Source: a virus. Taken from it: a stretch of DNA of 64,000 bases. Within the stretch, counting starts at the first letter, position 1. Each line of letters opens with the position of its first letter. This document shows, piece after piece, positions 1 to 8,468 of this stretch. Where the stretch lies: positions 1-64,000 of the IMG/VR virus record IMGVR_UViG_3300010367_000012; one strand, given 5' to 3'. Position numbers and translations under genes: made by a program. The notes under the pieces were generated by a model. It did not search any database. It worked only from the letters and a program-made list of their open reading frames with translations, and was not told the origin of the DNA.

Positions 1-114
1 ATTCACAATGAGAAATTGGGAACAGCTATTGCAGAAACAGTTGTCTCTCATATGCTACAAAAAGGATTAATAACATACGGAGAAACAGATGAGTTTTTGG
101 GCGAACAAACTTAA
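1..114 (+). CDS. C-terminal fragment of an unknown protein
   Basis: An open frame enters from the left window edge and stops at 112-114, leaving 37 visible residues that begin IHNEKLGTAIAETVV. The next gene starts inside it at 89, the usual close overlap of this phage. The fragment is too short to assign to a family. Confidence 0.6.
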   Translation: MHNEKLGTAIAETVVSHMLQKGLITYGETDEFLGEQT

Positions 115-487
115 TGGTGAGCCAGTAAAGCAGAACACTGTCCCTTCAAGGGATATGTTTGCTGTCTATAATTCACCCACAATACCCCAGCAAGCTCCTC
201 AGACTCCCAGTATCCCTAACCAGGAATACACACCAAGCGTCCGCCTGAAGGAGGGTGGACGTTGTCCTGGTTGTGGTAGTGATAAGTATCTGATCCACGG
301 ATCATATGCTATTGCCTGTGGAGAATGCGGATATCACCCACGATTTGAACAGTCTGGCTATGGAGAAAGAAGTCTCCAGACAAAGCCAGGAGAAGCTAAA
401 GCCGCGCGTCAGTCTGGAGACAGTCAGACAATGCAGAGCGCAATCGCTACCCTTAATGCCGGTGGCGGAGACCATATCAATTCATAA
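89..487 (+). CDS. Small zinc-ribbon protein
   Basis: 132 residues. A single zinc ribbon is visible at C59-x2-C62 and C77-x2-C80, within CPGCGSDKY and CGECGYHPR. The flanks are Pro/Gln-rich at the N-terminus and polar at the C-terminus, probably disordered. It overlaps the end of the preceding gene and lies 29 bp upstream of the ribonucleotide reductase, so it may be co-expressed with it. The function is not recognised; a ribbon of this type often mediates nucleic-acid or protein contacts, but nothing here shows which. Confidence 0.75.
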   Translation: MSFWANKLNGEPVKQNTVPSRDMFAVYNSPTIPQQAPQTPSIPNQEYTPSVRLKEGGRCPGCGSDKYLIHGSYAIACGECGYHPRFEQSGYGERSLQTKPGEAKAARQSGDSQTMQSAIATLNAGGGDHINS

Positions 488-516
488 ATCTACTCATCCC
501 AGCGGAGTAATAAAAC

Positions 517-2442
517 GTGTCTAATTCCATGAGCCCATATCAGTCCTTTATTGCAATCTCTCGTTATGCCCGCTGGGATGATGAGAAACAACGTAGAGAG
601 TATTGGGAGGAAAGTGCAGACAGATATCTGACTTTCCTTTCAGAACATACACTGAAGAATTACCAGTACGATTTGGCTGAGATTATGCCTCAGCTACGAG
701 AGAACTTTATTGGACTAGAGGCTATGGGTTCTATGCGTGCCCTGATGACTGCTGGTCCTGCCCTTGAGCGTTCCAATATCGCAGGATACAACTGTTCTTA
801 TCTGCCTATTGATAATGTTGTTGCTTTTGATGAACTCCTTTACATCCTTATGAATGGAACTGGAGTTGGCTTCTCTGTTGAGAAAGTATATGTAGACAAG
901 CTGCCTGTTGTTGCCAAGCCTCACCGTTCCGCTACCTTCGTTGACGTAGAGGACTCCAAGGAGGGTTGGGCAAAGGCTCTGAGAGAGGTTATCCAGGCTC
1001 TGTACAAGGGTCAGAAGGTCATATGGGATGTCCGTGCTGTTCGCCCCGCAGGCAGCCGTCTGAAGACGTTTGGAGGGCGTTCCAGCGGTCCTGAACCACT
1101 GGTTGAACTCTTCCAGTTCGTGACTGAGATCTTCCAGAATGCTGGTGGACGTAAGTTGAAGACGATTGAGGTATTTGATATCGTCTGCAAGATTGCATCC
1201 GTTGTAGTAGTAGGTGGAGTAAGACGCTCTGCTCTTATTGCATTGACTGATCTAGATGACAAGTCTCTAGCTACAGCCAAGTCAGGGGAATGGTATATCG
1301 ATCACCCTTACCGTGGACTGGCTAATGTCTCCGCTGTTTACAATGGTCGTCCAACTCAGTCACAATTCATGCAGGAATGGAAGAATATCTATGACTCTAA
1401 GTCTGGAGAGAGAGGCATTTTCAATAGAGAAGCTTCTCAGAAGCAGGCAGCCAAGTATGGAAGACGAGTGGAGAACCTTGATTATGGAACGAATCCTTGC
1501 AGTGAAATTATCCTCCGCCCATACCAGTTCTGTAACCTCTCCACCGTTGTTGTCAAGCCTGACGATTCACTAGATGATCTGCTGGATAAGATTGAGATAG
1601 CTACTATCTTCGGTACTATTCAGTCCACCCTTACAGACTTCAGTTATCTCCGTCCTATTTGGAGACAGAATACAGAAGAGGAAAGACTTCTAGGTGTCTC
1701 TATGACAGGACAGCTAGGTCATGCTGTTCTGAATGGTTCCAAGGGTTCTGAGCAAAGAGACAAGTGGCTTGACGCTCTCCGTATCTATGCTGTACAAGTT
1801 AATCAGGACATGGCTGCACTGCTTGGCATCTCTGCGTCCGCTGCTGTAACCTGTGTGAAGCCAGAAGGAACTACTTCTCAGTTGGCTAACGCTGCGTCAG
1901 GTATGCACGCGTGGCATGCTAAGTACTATGTACGTCGTGTTCGTGGAGACAAGAAAGATCCTCTGTCTAGACTGATGCAGGATGCTGGTGTACCTTGTGA
2001 GGACGACGTAATGAATCCATCCGCAGTAGTCTTTTCATTTCCTGTGAAGGCTCCTGATGATGCTATTACTCGTACTGATCTGACAGCTATTAAGCATCTT
2101 GATTTGTGGCTGGCATATCAGCAGCACTTTACAGAGCACAAGCCTTCTGTTACGATCACCGTGAAAGAAGATGAGTGGCTGGAGACAGCCGCTTGGGTAT
2201 GGAAGAACTTCGATGAGCTATCTGGAGTAGCATTCCTTCCGTACTCTGACCACGTGTATCAGCAAGCTCCTTATGAGGACTTGACGGAAGAGCAGTACCA
2301 TGAGATGGTTGCTGCCATGCCAAAGGAAATCCCTTGGGAGGACCTGAGCTGGTACGAGTTGTATGATCAGACCGTAGGTACACAATCGCTAGCCTGCACG
2401 GCTGATGGTGGCTGTGAGGTAGTTGACCTAGTAGCAGCATAG
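517..2442 (+). CDS. Adenosylcobalamin-dependent ribonucleotide reductase (class II)
   Basis: 641 residues; makes deoxyribonucleotides from ribonucleotides for phage DNA synthesis in the cytoplasm. Visible family features are an N-terminal cysteine in YNCSYLPID (C93), the GTGVGFSVE segment, the active-site loop YGTNPCSEI near residue 325, and a C-terminal redox pair CTADGGC at about 627-633. It is shorter than class I large subunits and no small-subunit gene lies nearby, which fits a monomeric B12-dependent enzyme. The start is taken as GTG at 517, with GGAG about 10 bases upstream; ATG at 529 is an alternative. ThyX encoded at 9403 would complete the dTMP branch. Confidence 0.92.
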   Translation: MSNSMSPYQSFIAISRYARWDDEKQRREYWEESADRYLTFLSEHTLKNYQYDLAEIMPQLRENFIGLEAMGSMRALMTAGPALERSNIAGYNCSYLPIDNVVAFDELLYILMNGTGVGFSVEKVYVDKLPVVAKPHRSATFVDVEDSKEGWAKALREVIQALYKGQKVIWDVRAVRPAGSRLKTFGGRSSGPEPLVELFQFVTEIFQNAGGRKLKTIEVFDIVCKIASVVVVGGVRRSALIALTDLDDKSLATAKSGEWYIDHPYRGLANVSAVYNGRPTQSQFMQEWKNIYDSKSGERGIFNREASQKQAAKYGRRVENLDYGTNPCSEIILRPYQFCNLSTVVVKPDDSLDDLLDKIEIATIFGTIQSTLTDFSYLRPIWRQNTEEERLLGVSMTGQLGHAVLNGSKGSEQRDKWLDALRIYAVQVNQDMAALLGISASAAVTCVKPEGTTSQLANAASGMHAWHAKYYVRRVRGDKKDPLSRLMQDAGVPCEDDVMNPSAVVFSFPVKAPDDAITRTDLTAIKHLDLWLAYQQHFTEHKPSVTITVKEDEWLETAAWVWKNFDELSGVAFLPYSDHVYQQAPYEDLTEEQYHEMVAAMPKEIPWEDLSWYELYDQTVGTQSLACTADGGCEVVDLVAA

Positions 2443-2449
2443 GAGTACA

Positions 2450-2785
2450 GTGAACGCAGATGAGCTTGTAGAAGTTTGGGCTCTTGGAGAGTACAAGAGC
2501 AAGTACCGTTACTATTCAGATACTTCATATTTCCACAAGTACAACCATCTGATAATGTGTCCGACAGTAAAGGCTACTCCCGTCCGAATGGGCTGGGAAT
2601 GTGGCTGCTACTCTGAGTACACACGAGATGATGGTTTTGAAACTGCATTCACTATCTCGTGTGCTTGTGGAGTAGAAGACTTCTTCCGACTGTCTAAGGG
2701 TGAATGGGATCTCCCTGAAATTCTGAAGCAGATGGAAGAATATGAGAGCACACAGTTCTGTCCCTACTGGAATGAGGAAGACTAA
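2450..2785 (+). CDS. Cys-rich protein of unknown function
   Basis: 111 residues, starting at GTG 2450 with AGGAG just upstream and 7 bp after the reductase stop, so probably the same transcript. The central part has ECGCYSEY and SCACGVEDFF plus single cysteines at CPTV and FCPY, which could form a metal site. Acidic C-terminus. No family recognised. Its stop codon overlaps the start of the next gene (TAATG). Confidence 0.75.
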   Translation: MNADELVEVWALGEYKSKYRYYSDTSYFHKYNHLIMCPTVKATPVRMGWECGCYSEYTRDDGFETAFTISCACGVEDFFRLSKGEWDLPEILKQMEEYESTQFCPYWNEED

Positions 2786-2925
2786 TGCTTGAAGCGTGGA
2801 AGTCTGCTTGGGAAGAGATGTCGGATAACTTCTATGAGAATTGGCAGACGATTGTCTTCCATCTCTATACCCTCCAATACGTAATGGCTACGGGTGATCT
2901 GACCGTTTGGGAGCAAGATGTCTGA
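2785..2925 (+). CDS. 46-residue acidic hypothetical protein
   Basis: An ATG overlaps the previous stop (TAATG at 2783-2787) and opens 46 codons to TGA 2923-2925. Its end in turn overlaps the HNH gene start at 2918. The product begins MLEAWKSAWEEMSDNF and is rich in Trp and acidic residues. The translational coupling on both sides is the main support; no function can be proposed. Confidence 0.6.
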   Translation: MLEAWKSAWEEMSDNFYENWQTIVFHLYTLQYVMATGDLTVWEQDV

Positions 2926-3202
2926 TCGACATGGAATGGGCGCACAGGTTCTTCATGAGCTGTACGAACGGGACATGGGAATCTGTCAGGTATGCTTCCG
3001 CTATGCGGATATCCGAGACTGTAACGTAGACCATGTCATTCCCGCTGCTGATGGTGGGACGAGTGATATGGATAACCTTCAACTCACGCATTACTGGTGC
3101 AATACCATTAAGGCGGACAACAAGGGAAAGATTAACTTCAACGCCTATTGGTACCAGAAGCCCACAAAGCGACAGCTTCAGGCAGTTGATCGTAGGGCTT
3201 GA
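2918..3202 (+). CDS. HNH endonuclease
   Basis: 94 residues, almost all of it an HNH nuclease domain: a zinc pair CQVC at about 24-27, the core DHVIPAADGG followed by DNLQLTHYWCN, then a short basic tail. In phages such free-standing HNH enzymes act in DNA packaging or as homing nucleases; the sequence does not decide. It ends just before a strong terminator hairpin, so it closes the reductase transcription unit. Confidence 0.85.
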   Translation: MSDRHGMGAQVLHELYERDMGICQVCFRYADIRDCNVDHVIPAADGGTSDMDNLQLTHYWCNTIKADNKGKINFNAYWYQKPTKRQLQAVDRRA

Positions 3203-3211
3203 CCGATGTCA

Positions 3212-3254
3212 GTAGGGCCTGATAGAGTAACTTCTATCAGGCCCTACGCTATTT
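3212..3254 (+). terminator. Intrinsic terminator between HNH and recA-like genes
   Basis: GTAGGGCCTGATAG (3212-3225) pairs perfectly with CTATCAGGCCCTAC (3234-3247) around an 8-base loop, followed by GCTATTTT. The upstream ATG at 3206 would place this hairpin inside the recombinase reading frame, so the real start must be downstream. Confidence 0.85.
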
Positions 3255-3265
3255 TGGGAGATAGA

Positions 3266-4309
3266 TTGAACGACGAATTAAAGTCTTTTATGGCCAAGAT
3301 GAATAAGCAATTAGAGAAGGATGGGAAGCCCCTTCTATTCACAGCATCTTCTATGCCTGTGATTAAGAAGTTCACTTCTGGTCTTCTCGCACTAGACGTA
3401 GCGTTAGGCGGAGGTTGGCCCGGAAATAAGTGGGTTGAGATTTACGGTAAGGAATCCAACGGTAAGACCAGCATCATTCTGAGAACTATTGCAGCTAATC
3501 AGGCATTGAATCCTGATTTCATGACGTTCTGGGTTGCCTCTGAGTATTTCGATCCTGCGTGGGCTACACAGAATGGTGTAGATGTTTCAAAGGTAATTGT
3601 GTTTGACACTAATAACATGGAGACTGCTTACCAGATGGTAATTGATGCAGCAGCCTCACATCAATTTGATTGCCTTGTGATTGACTCCTACCCGGCTATG
3701 GCGGCGGGAGAAGAAATTGATAAGGCCATGGATCAGAACTCTATGGCACTAGGAGCTAGACGTACCGGTCAGTTCTTCCGTAAGATTGAGGGACATTATT
3801 CTCAGGACCGACCATATATTGGTTTCTTTGTTAATCAGTTACGTGATGCAATCGGGTCTTTCTCACCATATGGCACGCCGACGACAACGCCAGGAGGAAA
3901 GGCAAAGAATTACTTCTTCTACCAGCGTGTACTTATCTCCAGAGATGAATTCATTGAGGAGAAGGTGGAAGGACAGGGTAAGGTAAAGGTTGGACAGACT
4001 AACAAGTACCTGCTAGAAAAGAACAAGGCTGCGGCTCCTAAGTCTGTAGCTATGGGAGACTTCTACTTCCTGGATTCTGAAAAGGGATTCCATGCTGGTG
4101 AGTTTGATACTACAAAGGACATCATTACTATGGCTGTCCTCTTCAAGGTCATCAAGCGTGCTGGTGCCTGGTTCAGCTACACCACACTTGACGGAGAAGA
4201 GTTTAAGTGGCAGGGTAGAGATCCGATGGTGGAAGACATTCGTAGTAATCTAGACCTTAAGGAAGAAATCTTCGCTAAGACTCTAGAAATTGCTACGAAT
4301 AAGGAATAA
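3266..4309 (+). CDS. RecA-like DNA recombinase
   Basis: 347 residues from TTG 3266, chosen because GGGAG lies 5 bases upstream and because starting at ATG 3206 would translate through a 14-bp terminator stem. ATPase core: Walker A GKESNGKTS at about 61-69 and a Walker B-like strand LVIDSYPAM near 140. Family role: ATP-dependent strand exchange on single-stranded DNA during phage recombination and repair. The RuvC-like resolvase at 12214 and the nucleases at 6487 and 7102 could work in the same pathway. The C-terminus lacks the long acidic tail of host RecA. Confidence 0.85.
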   Translation: MNDELKSFMAKMNKQLEKDGKPLLFTASSMPVIKKFTSGLLALDVALGGGWPGNKWVEIYGKESNGKTSIILRTIAANQALNPDFMTFWVASEYFDPAWATQNGVDVSKVIVFDTNNMETAYQMVIDAAASHQFDCLVIDSYPAMAAGEEIDKAMDQNSMALGARRTGQFFRKIEGHYSQDRPYIGFFVNQLRDAIGSFSPYGTPTTTPGGKAKNYFFYQRVLISRDEFIEEKVEGQGKVKVGQTNKYLLEKNKAAAPKSVAMGDFYFLDSEKGFHAGEFDTTKDIITMAVLFKVIKRAGAWFSYTTLDGEEFKWQGRDPMVEDIRSNLDLKEEIFAKTLEIATNKE

Positions 4310-4311
4310 CT

Positions 4312-4698
4312 ATGGCTATTACTGGTGCTAAGACCATCATTGTTACAGGAAAGTACGTAAATTTCATCAGTGGCGCTGGTGAGAACGGTACAGTACAGTT
4401 CATTCCATCCATGCCCAGTCTGTCTGATGCCGCAGACAATCAGTTCTTGACAATTCCCCCGTTTGTTGCTGTACTTCCAGGGACAATCGGGGGAACCCCG
4501 AACAGTAGTGGTCCGGGTACCTTCAGCATCACGTTGCCATGTACAGACAACAACGAGTTGCACCCTGAAGGATTTACCTATACCATCATCGAACGCGTTA
4601 CCAACATGGCGAACCGCACTACTAAGGGAGTCTTGATTCCCAGCACGCTAGGTAGTACAGTGGACCTAACAGACGTACTCGCCCCGTACTTGGGATAA
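4312..4698 (+). CDS. Beta-rich protein, possible virion surface domain
   Basis: 128 residues with ATG two bases after the recombinase stop. The sequence is rich in Gly, Thr, Ser and Pro, has alternating hydrophobic stretches (AKTIIVTG, FTYTIIERV) and few charges, the composition of a beta-sandwich. A decoration or fibre-associated protein is plausible but not shown. Similar small beta-type proteins lie at 44987, 45320 and 55850. Confidence 0.65.
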   Translation: MAITGAKTIIVTGKYVNFISGAGENGTVQFIPSMPSLSDAADNQFLTIPPFVAVLPGTIGGTPNSSGPGTFSITLPCTDNNELHPEGFTYTIIERVTNMANRTTKGVLIPSTLGSTVDLTDVLAPYLG

Positions 4699-4718
4699 AT
4701 ACTACAAGGGAGACAGCA

Positions 4719-4943
4719 ATGACAATGACGACCGATGAGGCAATGAACCGTGCGCGTGTTGAGTTCGCTAAGTACCAGCTTCTTTTCCTGGAGCAGGAGC
4801 GACTGAACCCTGACCTTTCTTTTGATGAGGTTCAGGTGCTGGTTGACTATGACCACCCGATCTTTGAGGATGAGGAAGACCAGGCTAGTTATGACACGGC
4901 CGCAATGATCGTTGCTTTCGAAGTCATCATGTCTGTTCTTTAA
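4719..4943 (+). CDS. Small acidic helical protein
   Basis: 74 residues; GGGAG is 7 bases before the ATG. Strongly acidic and predicted helical. No family recognised. It ends 13 bp before the RNA ligase gene, which has its own GGAGG, so the two probably form an operon. Confidence 0.7.
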   Translation: MTMTTDEAMNRARVEFAKYQLLFLEQERLNPDLSFDEVQVLVDYDHPIFEDEEDQASYDTAAMIVAFEVIMSVL

Positions 4944-4956
4944 TTAGGAGGATTAC

Positions 4957-5577
4957 ATGGAGTTCAAGCCCTGGCCTAGCATCCCTCGTATGTCGAAGGA
5001 GCAGGTTACTGTAACTGAGAAGATCGATGGCTCGAATTCAGCGGTTCGTATTCGTCCATTCAATATCGATGATGACCGTATCGATCAGGTTGATACAGTC
5101 TCTATCGATGGTGAGAAGTACACTCTGTGGGCACAGTCCCGTAAGCGTCTCCTTCAGCCTGTAAAGGAAAAGGACAACTTTGGATTTGCTCGTTGGGTCT
5201 ACGACAATGCTCCTGCACTTGTTCGTGTGCTTGGTCCTGGTGACCACTATGGCGAGTGGTGGGGAAGCGGCATTCAGCGGTCCTACGGGCTGTCTGAGAA
5301 GCGTTTCAGCCTCTTCAATGCTCCTCGTTGGTCTGAGGTTCTGAGTCCCACAGAAGCGCTCTCAGAGGTTTCTAACCTGTACATCGTTCCACTGCTCTTC
5401 AAGGGTAGGTTCTACGATCTCGACACCAAGTCTCTTCGTGATGATCTGGTGGAGAACGGCTCGAAGGTTGTCCCTGGCTTCAAGTCAGAAGGCATGGTAG
5501 TGTACCTTCGAGAGGTCAACGCGAGTTACAAGGTTCTCTTGGAGAACGACGAAATCCACAAGTGGGAGACAAAGTAG
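4957..5577 (+). CDS. RNA ligase, Rnl2-like
   Basis: 206 residues of nucleotidyltransferase-fold ligase. Motif I with the adenylated lysine is EKIDGSN (K22); a middle motif is GEWWGSGIQRSY; motif IV is SEGMVVYLR; motif V is YKVLLEN near the C-terminus. These enzymes seal RNA breaks with ATP. It is shorter than T4 Rnl2 (about 330 residues), consistent with loss of the C-terminal domain. A second, larger RNA ligase is encoded at 56650, and the tRNA array at 43-54.5 kb is an obvious substrate source. Confidence 0.85.
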   Translation: MEFKPWPSIPRMSKEQVTVTEKIDGSNSAVRIRPFNIDDDRIDQVDTVSIDGEKYTLWAQSRKRLLQPVKEKDNFGFARWVYDNAPALVRVLGPGDHYGEWWGSGIQRSYGLSEKRFSLFNAPRWSEVLSPTEALSEVSNLYIVPLLFKGRFYDLDTKSLRDDLVENGSKVVPGFKSEGMVVYLREVNASYKVLLENDEIHKWETK

Positions 5578-5590
5578 TTGCTTGTCTCGT

Positions 5591-5607
5591 CATCCTCTAG
5601 TAGGATG
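5591..5607 (+). other. Short hairpin upstream of the lipoprotein gene
   Basis: CATCCT and AGGATG form a 6-bp stem with a 5-base loop. There is no T-run, so it is a weak terminator at best; it may sit in the leader of the next gene. Confidence 0.4.
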
Positions 5608-5635
5608 GCGTGGCTGGTCACTACTAGGAGTAAAA

Positions 5636-6031
5636 ATGACGAACATGCGTAAGGTTGCTGCGGCTACTCTGGCGGCTGTTACCTTGGGTATTACTGCAAC
5701 TGCTTGTAGCAGCGAGGCTGATACAGCGTCAAGCAATGTGTCAAAGGCTGCTGATAACTTCCAGGTCAACCGTCGAATTGTTGTGATCAACGGCATCACT
5801 GACAAGTACCTGCTTGTTATCACGGGAGCCTGTTCTATCAATACGGATGACCCTCACAAGCTTGTGACCACATGCAAGACTGGTCCTGGTCAGTACAAGA
5901 AGTTCTATGCTGGACTGGCCAACAACGTTACGTGGACTGTGGAGCAGGGTTCTTCTGTTAAGGTGAGCGGATACCACTACAAGGTGATCTTCCGTCCGTC
6001 TACTCTTGTTCCTGACATCGATTTCAACTAA
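5636..6031 (+). CDS. Predicted secreted lipoprotein
   Basis: 131 residues from ATG 5636, chosen for AGGAG five bases upstream; the longer frame from 5582 has no ribosome site. The N-terminus MTNMRKV plus a hydrophobic stretch and a lipobox ATAC with Cys24 predict lipid anchoring on the outside of the host membrane. The mature part is polar with two further cysteines (GACS, TTCK). A surface lipoprotein from a phage might act in superinfection exclusion, but this is inference. Confidence 0.7.
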   Translation: MTNMRKVAAATLAAVTLGITATACSSEADTASSNVSKAADNFQVNRRIVVINGITDKYLLVITGACSINTDDPHKLVTTCKTGPGQYKKFYAGLANNVTWTVEQGSSVKVSGYHYKVIFRPSTLVPDIDFN

Positions 6032-6035
6032 GATC

Positions 6036-6071
6036 CTCAGCCAGTACCTGAACAATGGGTACTGGCTTGAG
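6036..6071 (+). terminator. Hairpin after the lipoprotein gene
   Basis: CTCA-GCCAGTACC (6036-6048) pairs with GGTACTGGC-TTGAG (6058-6071), with one bulge, 4 bases after the stop. There is no T-run, so it may protect or process the mRNA rather than terminate it. Confidence 0.55.
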
Positions 6072-6106
6072 GCAGTAGAAAATCCATTCCAATTAGGAGG
6101 CAATAA

Positions 6107-6376
6107 ATGCTTATCACTGGTGCTTACATCGCGGGCGGAATCATTTACGCGATTGGTTTCTTCACCTCTCTGTCTGACGTTCTGGACAACGGTAAGAGCC
6201 TGAAGGAGTACCGCGAGAAGTATGGGCACGACCTTGGTCTGATCGCGTGTGGTTTCTCTCGTGGTTTCGTGACCGTTGGTTGGCCTGCATTCGGTGGCAT
6301 CAAGTTTGGTGTGGGTATTGTTCGGGATGCTATCCGTCTGGTCCTTGGTAAGAAGCCGAAGGTTGTTGAGAAGTAA
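6107..6376 (+). CDS. Small membrane protein
   Basis: 89 residues with AGGAGG before the ATG. Two hydrophobic segments, about residues 3-20 and 45-65, separated by a charged stretch (KEYREKYGHD), with a basic C-terminus, suggest two membrane passes. No holin or known family features. The stop overlaps the next start (TAATG). Confidence 0.7.
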   Translation: MLITGAYIAGGIIYAIGFFTSLSDVLDNGKSLKEYREKYGHDLGLIACGFSRGFVTVGWPAFGGIKFGVGIVRDAIRLVLGKKPKVVEK

Positions 6377-6486
6377 TGGCTTCAACTTGTCCATTATGTG
6401 ACAAGAAATTCAAAACGGATAAAGAACTCTACGCGCACATGCCTAAGTGTTCTTATCCAAAAGATAAAAGGAAAGAAAAGAAATAA
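6376..6486 (+). CDS. 36-residue zinc-finger microprotein
   Basis: Opens at the ATG overlapping the previous stop and ends one base before the GTG at 6487. It is almost only a finger: C5-P-L-C8 with H22 and C26 (CPLCDKKF, YAHMPKC), followed by a lysine tail (KDKRKEKK). The spacing resembles a C2H2/C2HC finger. Nucleic-acid binding is likely from the charge, not shown. Confidence 0.65.
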   Translation: MASTCPLCDKKFKTDKELYAHMPKCSYPKDKRKEKK

Positions 6487-6816
6487 GTGGCTGATGTAAA
6501 AGACAGCCAGAGGCAGGAACGCCGTCTAGCCATAGCGCTAGGCGGCTCTGTCAATTCTGGTTCAGGTAATGGTTGGGTTCGTAAGGGTGACGTGAGAACG
6601 GAGGAAGAACTATTCGAATTGAAGATTACCAGTGCCAAATCCTATTCCCTTAAAGACGCAGAGCTTGAGAAGAATGCGGAACAAGCGCTGATAGATGGAC
6701 GTATTCCAGTCTTTATGGTAGAGTTCAAGACCACTGGTAACGCATGGGTAATAATGTCGAAAGATGATTACCTGACTCTTAGGGAAGAAGCAAGTATTGG
6801 TAATGAAATTACGTAG
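6487..6816 (+). CDS. PD-(D/E)XK-type nuclease, possible Holliday junction resolvase
   Basis: 109 residues, GTG start immediately after the previous stop. GGSVNSGSGNGW followed by RKGDVR (D) and FELKIT (E-x-K) reads as the catalytic core of small archaeal/phage Hjc- or VRR-type nucleases. Size fits a single-domain enzyme acting as a dimer. It precedes WhiB and a Cas4-like nuclease and overlaps WhiB by 14 bp. Confidence 0.7.
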   Translation: MADVKDSQRQERRLAIALGGSVNSGSGNGWVRKGDVRTEEELFELKITSAKSYSLKDAELEKNAEQALIDGRIPVFMVEFKTTGNAWVIMSKDDYLTLREEASIGNEIT

Positions 6817-7138
6817 TGTTGCTCCTCAATGGTTTCACGATGATCCAAAGAAGACAGCCAAATGTGTGTCCTTTCCCGCTACTGCGGATTATGACCCTTG
6901 GTATGGAGAGTCGGATGATCCTGATGCTGTAGACGAGACAGAAGACGCAAAGAATATCTGCTTAGGCACGTACGATGGACGACCGTGCCCCTTAAAGGAA
7001 CTCTGCTTAGAATTCGCTATGGTCAATAACGAACGCTGGGGAGTCTGGGGCGGGATGTCACCTGATGAACGTGCGAAACTGAGAAAGGAAAAGAGAAAGA
7101 ATTGGCAACCATCAGCAGCGGCTGGGGACCTAAGCTAA
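6803..7138 (+). CDS. WhiB-family iron-sulfur transcription factor
   Basis: 111 residues from ATG 6803 (TTG 6797 is in frame). It has the four cluster cysteines C21, C53, C62 and C68 (NIC, RPCPLKELC) and the family turn GVWGGMSPDER. WhiB proteins bind a [4Fe-4S] cluster and the primary sigma factor and control development in actinobacteria; phage copies can redirect host transcription. It is thus a strong marker of an actinobacterial host. The C-terminal tail is basic (RKEKRKNW), suited to DNA contact. Confidence 0.92.
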   Translation: MKLRSVAPQWFHDDPKKTAKCVSFPATADYDPWYGESDDPDAVDETEDAKNICLGTYDGRPCPLKELCLEFAMVNNERWGVWGGMSPDERAKLRKEKRKNWQPSAAAGDLS

Positions 7139-8103
7139 AAGGTAACCTAGCTAATTACGCCAATGCTTCTAAGGGAACCGTTCTCTTGGGAGATATTCAA
7201 GCCCATATGATTAAGGAAAATGCCAAGCCTTCCACTCGTAGGCAAGACATCGTGCACCCGTCTGAGACGTCGAAAGAAGACTGGTGTCCCCTGGCTACCT
7301 ACCATCGGATTTTGGCCTGTAGAGAGGCAAACAACCCCTATCTCAAGCCTGCTGAGACCATCGCTCCACAGCTCCTGAACATCTTCGATGAGGGACACAA
7401 CATCCACGACAAGTGGCAGCGTCGAATCTGGAAGATGGGAGATCTCTGGGGTAACTGGAAGTGTCTGAGATGTGATACCTTCGTCAGATCTGACAACCTT
7501 CCTGACAAGTGCCATATATGCGGCATGGGTGTTGAAGGAATGCAGTATCTTGAGGTACCCTTGCGCTATGACCCGCTGTTGATCGCTGGTCATGCAGATG
7601 GCGCGGTTCCAAAGCTGAATGCTCTTATCGAGATTAAGTCGGTAGGCGCTGGTACCGTTAGAATGGAAGCACCTGATATATACAAAGCGAATGTTGATGG
7701 CTCACATATCAATCTTCAAGGTTTGTGGAAGGACATCAAAGAGCCTTTCCCAAGCCATATCAGACAGGGTCAGCTATATCTAGCTCTTTGTGCTCGAATT
7801 GGATTGCCATTTGATCAAATCCTCTTTCTATATGAAAGTAAGTTTAATCAGGGTGTAAAGGAATTCCTTGTAAAGTACGACCCTGAAGTGTCAAGGGGCA
7901 TTCTATTGAATTGCTCTGATATTGTCGCTGCTCTGGATTTGGGGGGACCGCTTCCAGAGTGCCCTACTGGTACGTGTAAAGATTGCGAGAAATATGGCAC
8001 GCAGAAATCCGATTCAGAGCGGATGGTTAGAGAACACAACTCTGAGAGAAAAGCCGTCAGACGACCAACCAGTTCTCCCACCAGGATTGTCAGATCTACC
8101 TGA
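7102..8103 (+). CDS. Cas4/RecB-like PD-(D/E)XK exonuclease
   Basis: 333 residues from TTG 7102. An N-terminal cysteine at WCPLATYHR (C62), the core GHADG ... IEIKSV at about 162-178, and a C-terminal cluster CPTGTCKDC match the RecB-family nuclease with a four-Cys iron-sulfur site. An internal CLRC/CHIC zinc ribbon sits before the core. Likely a single-strand DNA exonuclease feeding recombination. It overlaps WhiB by 37 bp. Confidence 0.85.
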   Translation: MATISSGWGPKLKGNLANYANASKGTVLLGDIQAHMIKENAKPSTRRQDIVHPSETSKEDWCPLATYHRILACREANNPYLKPAETIAPQLLNIFDEGHNIHDKWQRRIWKMGDLWGNWKCLRCDTFVRSDNLPDKCHICGMGVEGMQYLEVPLRYDPLLIAGHADGAVPKLNALIEIKSVGAGTVRMEAPDIYKANVDGSHINLQGLWKDIKEPFPSHIRQGQLYLALCARIGLPFDQILFLYESKFNQGVKEFLVKYDPEVSRGILLNCSDIVAALDLGGPLPECPTGTCKDCEKYGTQKSDSERMVREHNSERKAVRRPTSSPTRIVRST

Positions 8104-8461
8104 CGATGTACTGATGGATCTGTTGGTTGATTTCACCAACTGGACTGGCTATGCTGGTTATCAAGTTGCTTTGAATGAAATTGCCGAAAGAAAGGCCGAA
8201 CGCAGTCTTCAGCGCGTATTCGACCGATACAGTATTGTCCATAAGAAGGAGAAGACTGTAGCAGCGACTAAGGCAATGGTTCAGCAAGAGGAAGAATATA
8301 TGGAGGCAGAAGACGCAGTTGAACTAGCGTACGCGGTAACGAAACTCTCAAAATCGGAATATACCCACCTAGAGGCTGCAAGTAAGGTAGTATCCAGAGA
8401 ACTGTCTCGCCGTATTTCTAGACGTGATCTAGAAGGCCGTGTAGACAAATACGCATCGTAG
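7994..8461 (+). CDS. Helical protein of unknown function
   Basis: 155 residues if started at ATG 7994; a start at 7922 in the same frame lacks a ribosome site and would deepen the overlap with the nuclease gene. LSDLPDDVLMDLLVDF is followed by long charged helices (QEEEYMEAEDAVELAY, RELSRRISRR), probably coiled coil. It overlaps the nuclease gene by about 110 bp in another frame, so the true start may lie further downstream. Confidence 0.6.
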   Translation: MARRNPIQSGWLENTTLREKPSDDQPVLPPGLSDLPDDVLMDLLVDFTNWTGYAGYQVALNEIAERKAERSLQRVFDRYSIVHKKEKTVAATKAMVQQEEEYMEAEDAVELAYAVTKLSKSEYTHLEAASKVVSRELSRRISRRDLEGRVDKYAS

Positions 8462-8468
8462 GTGGAAA

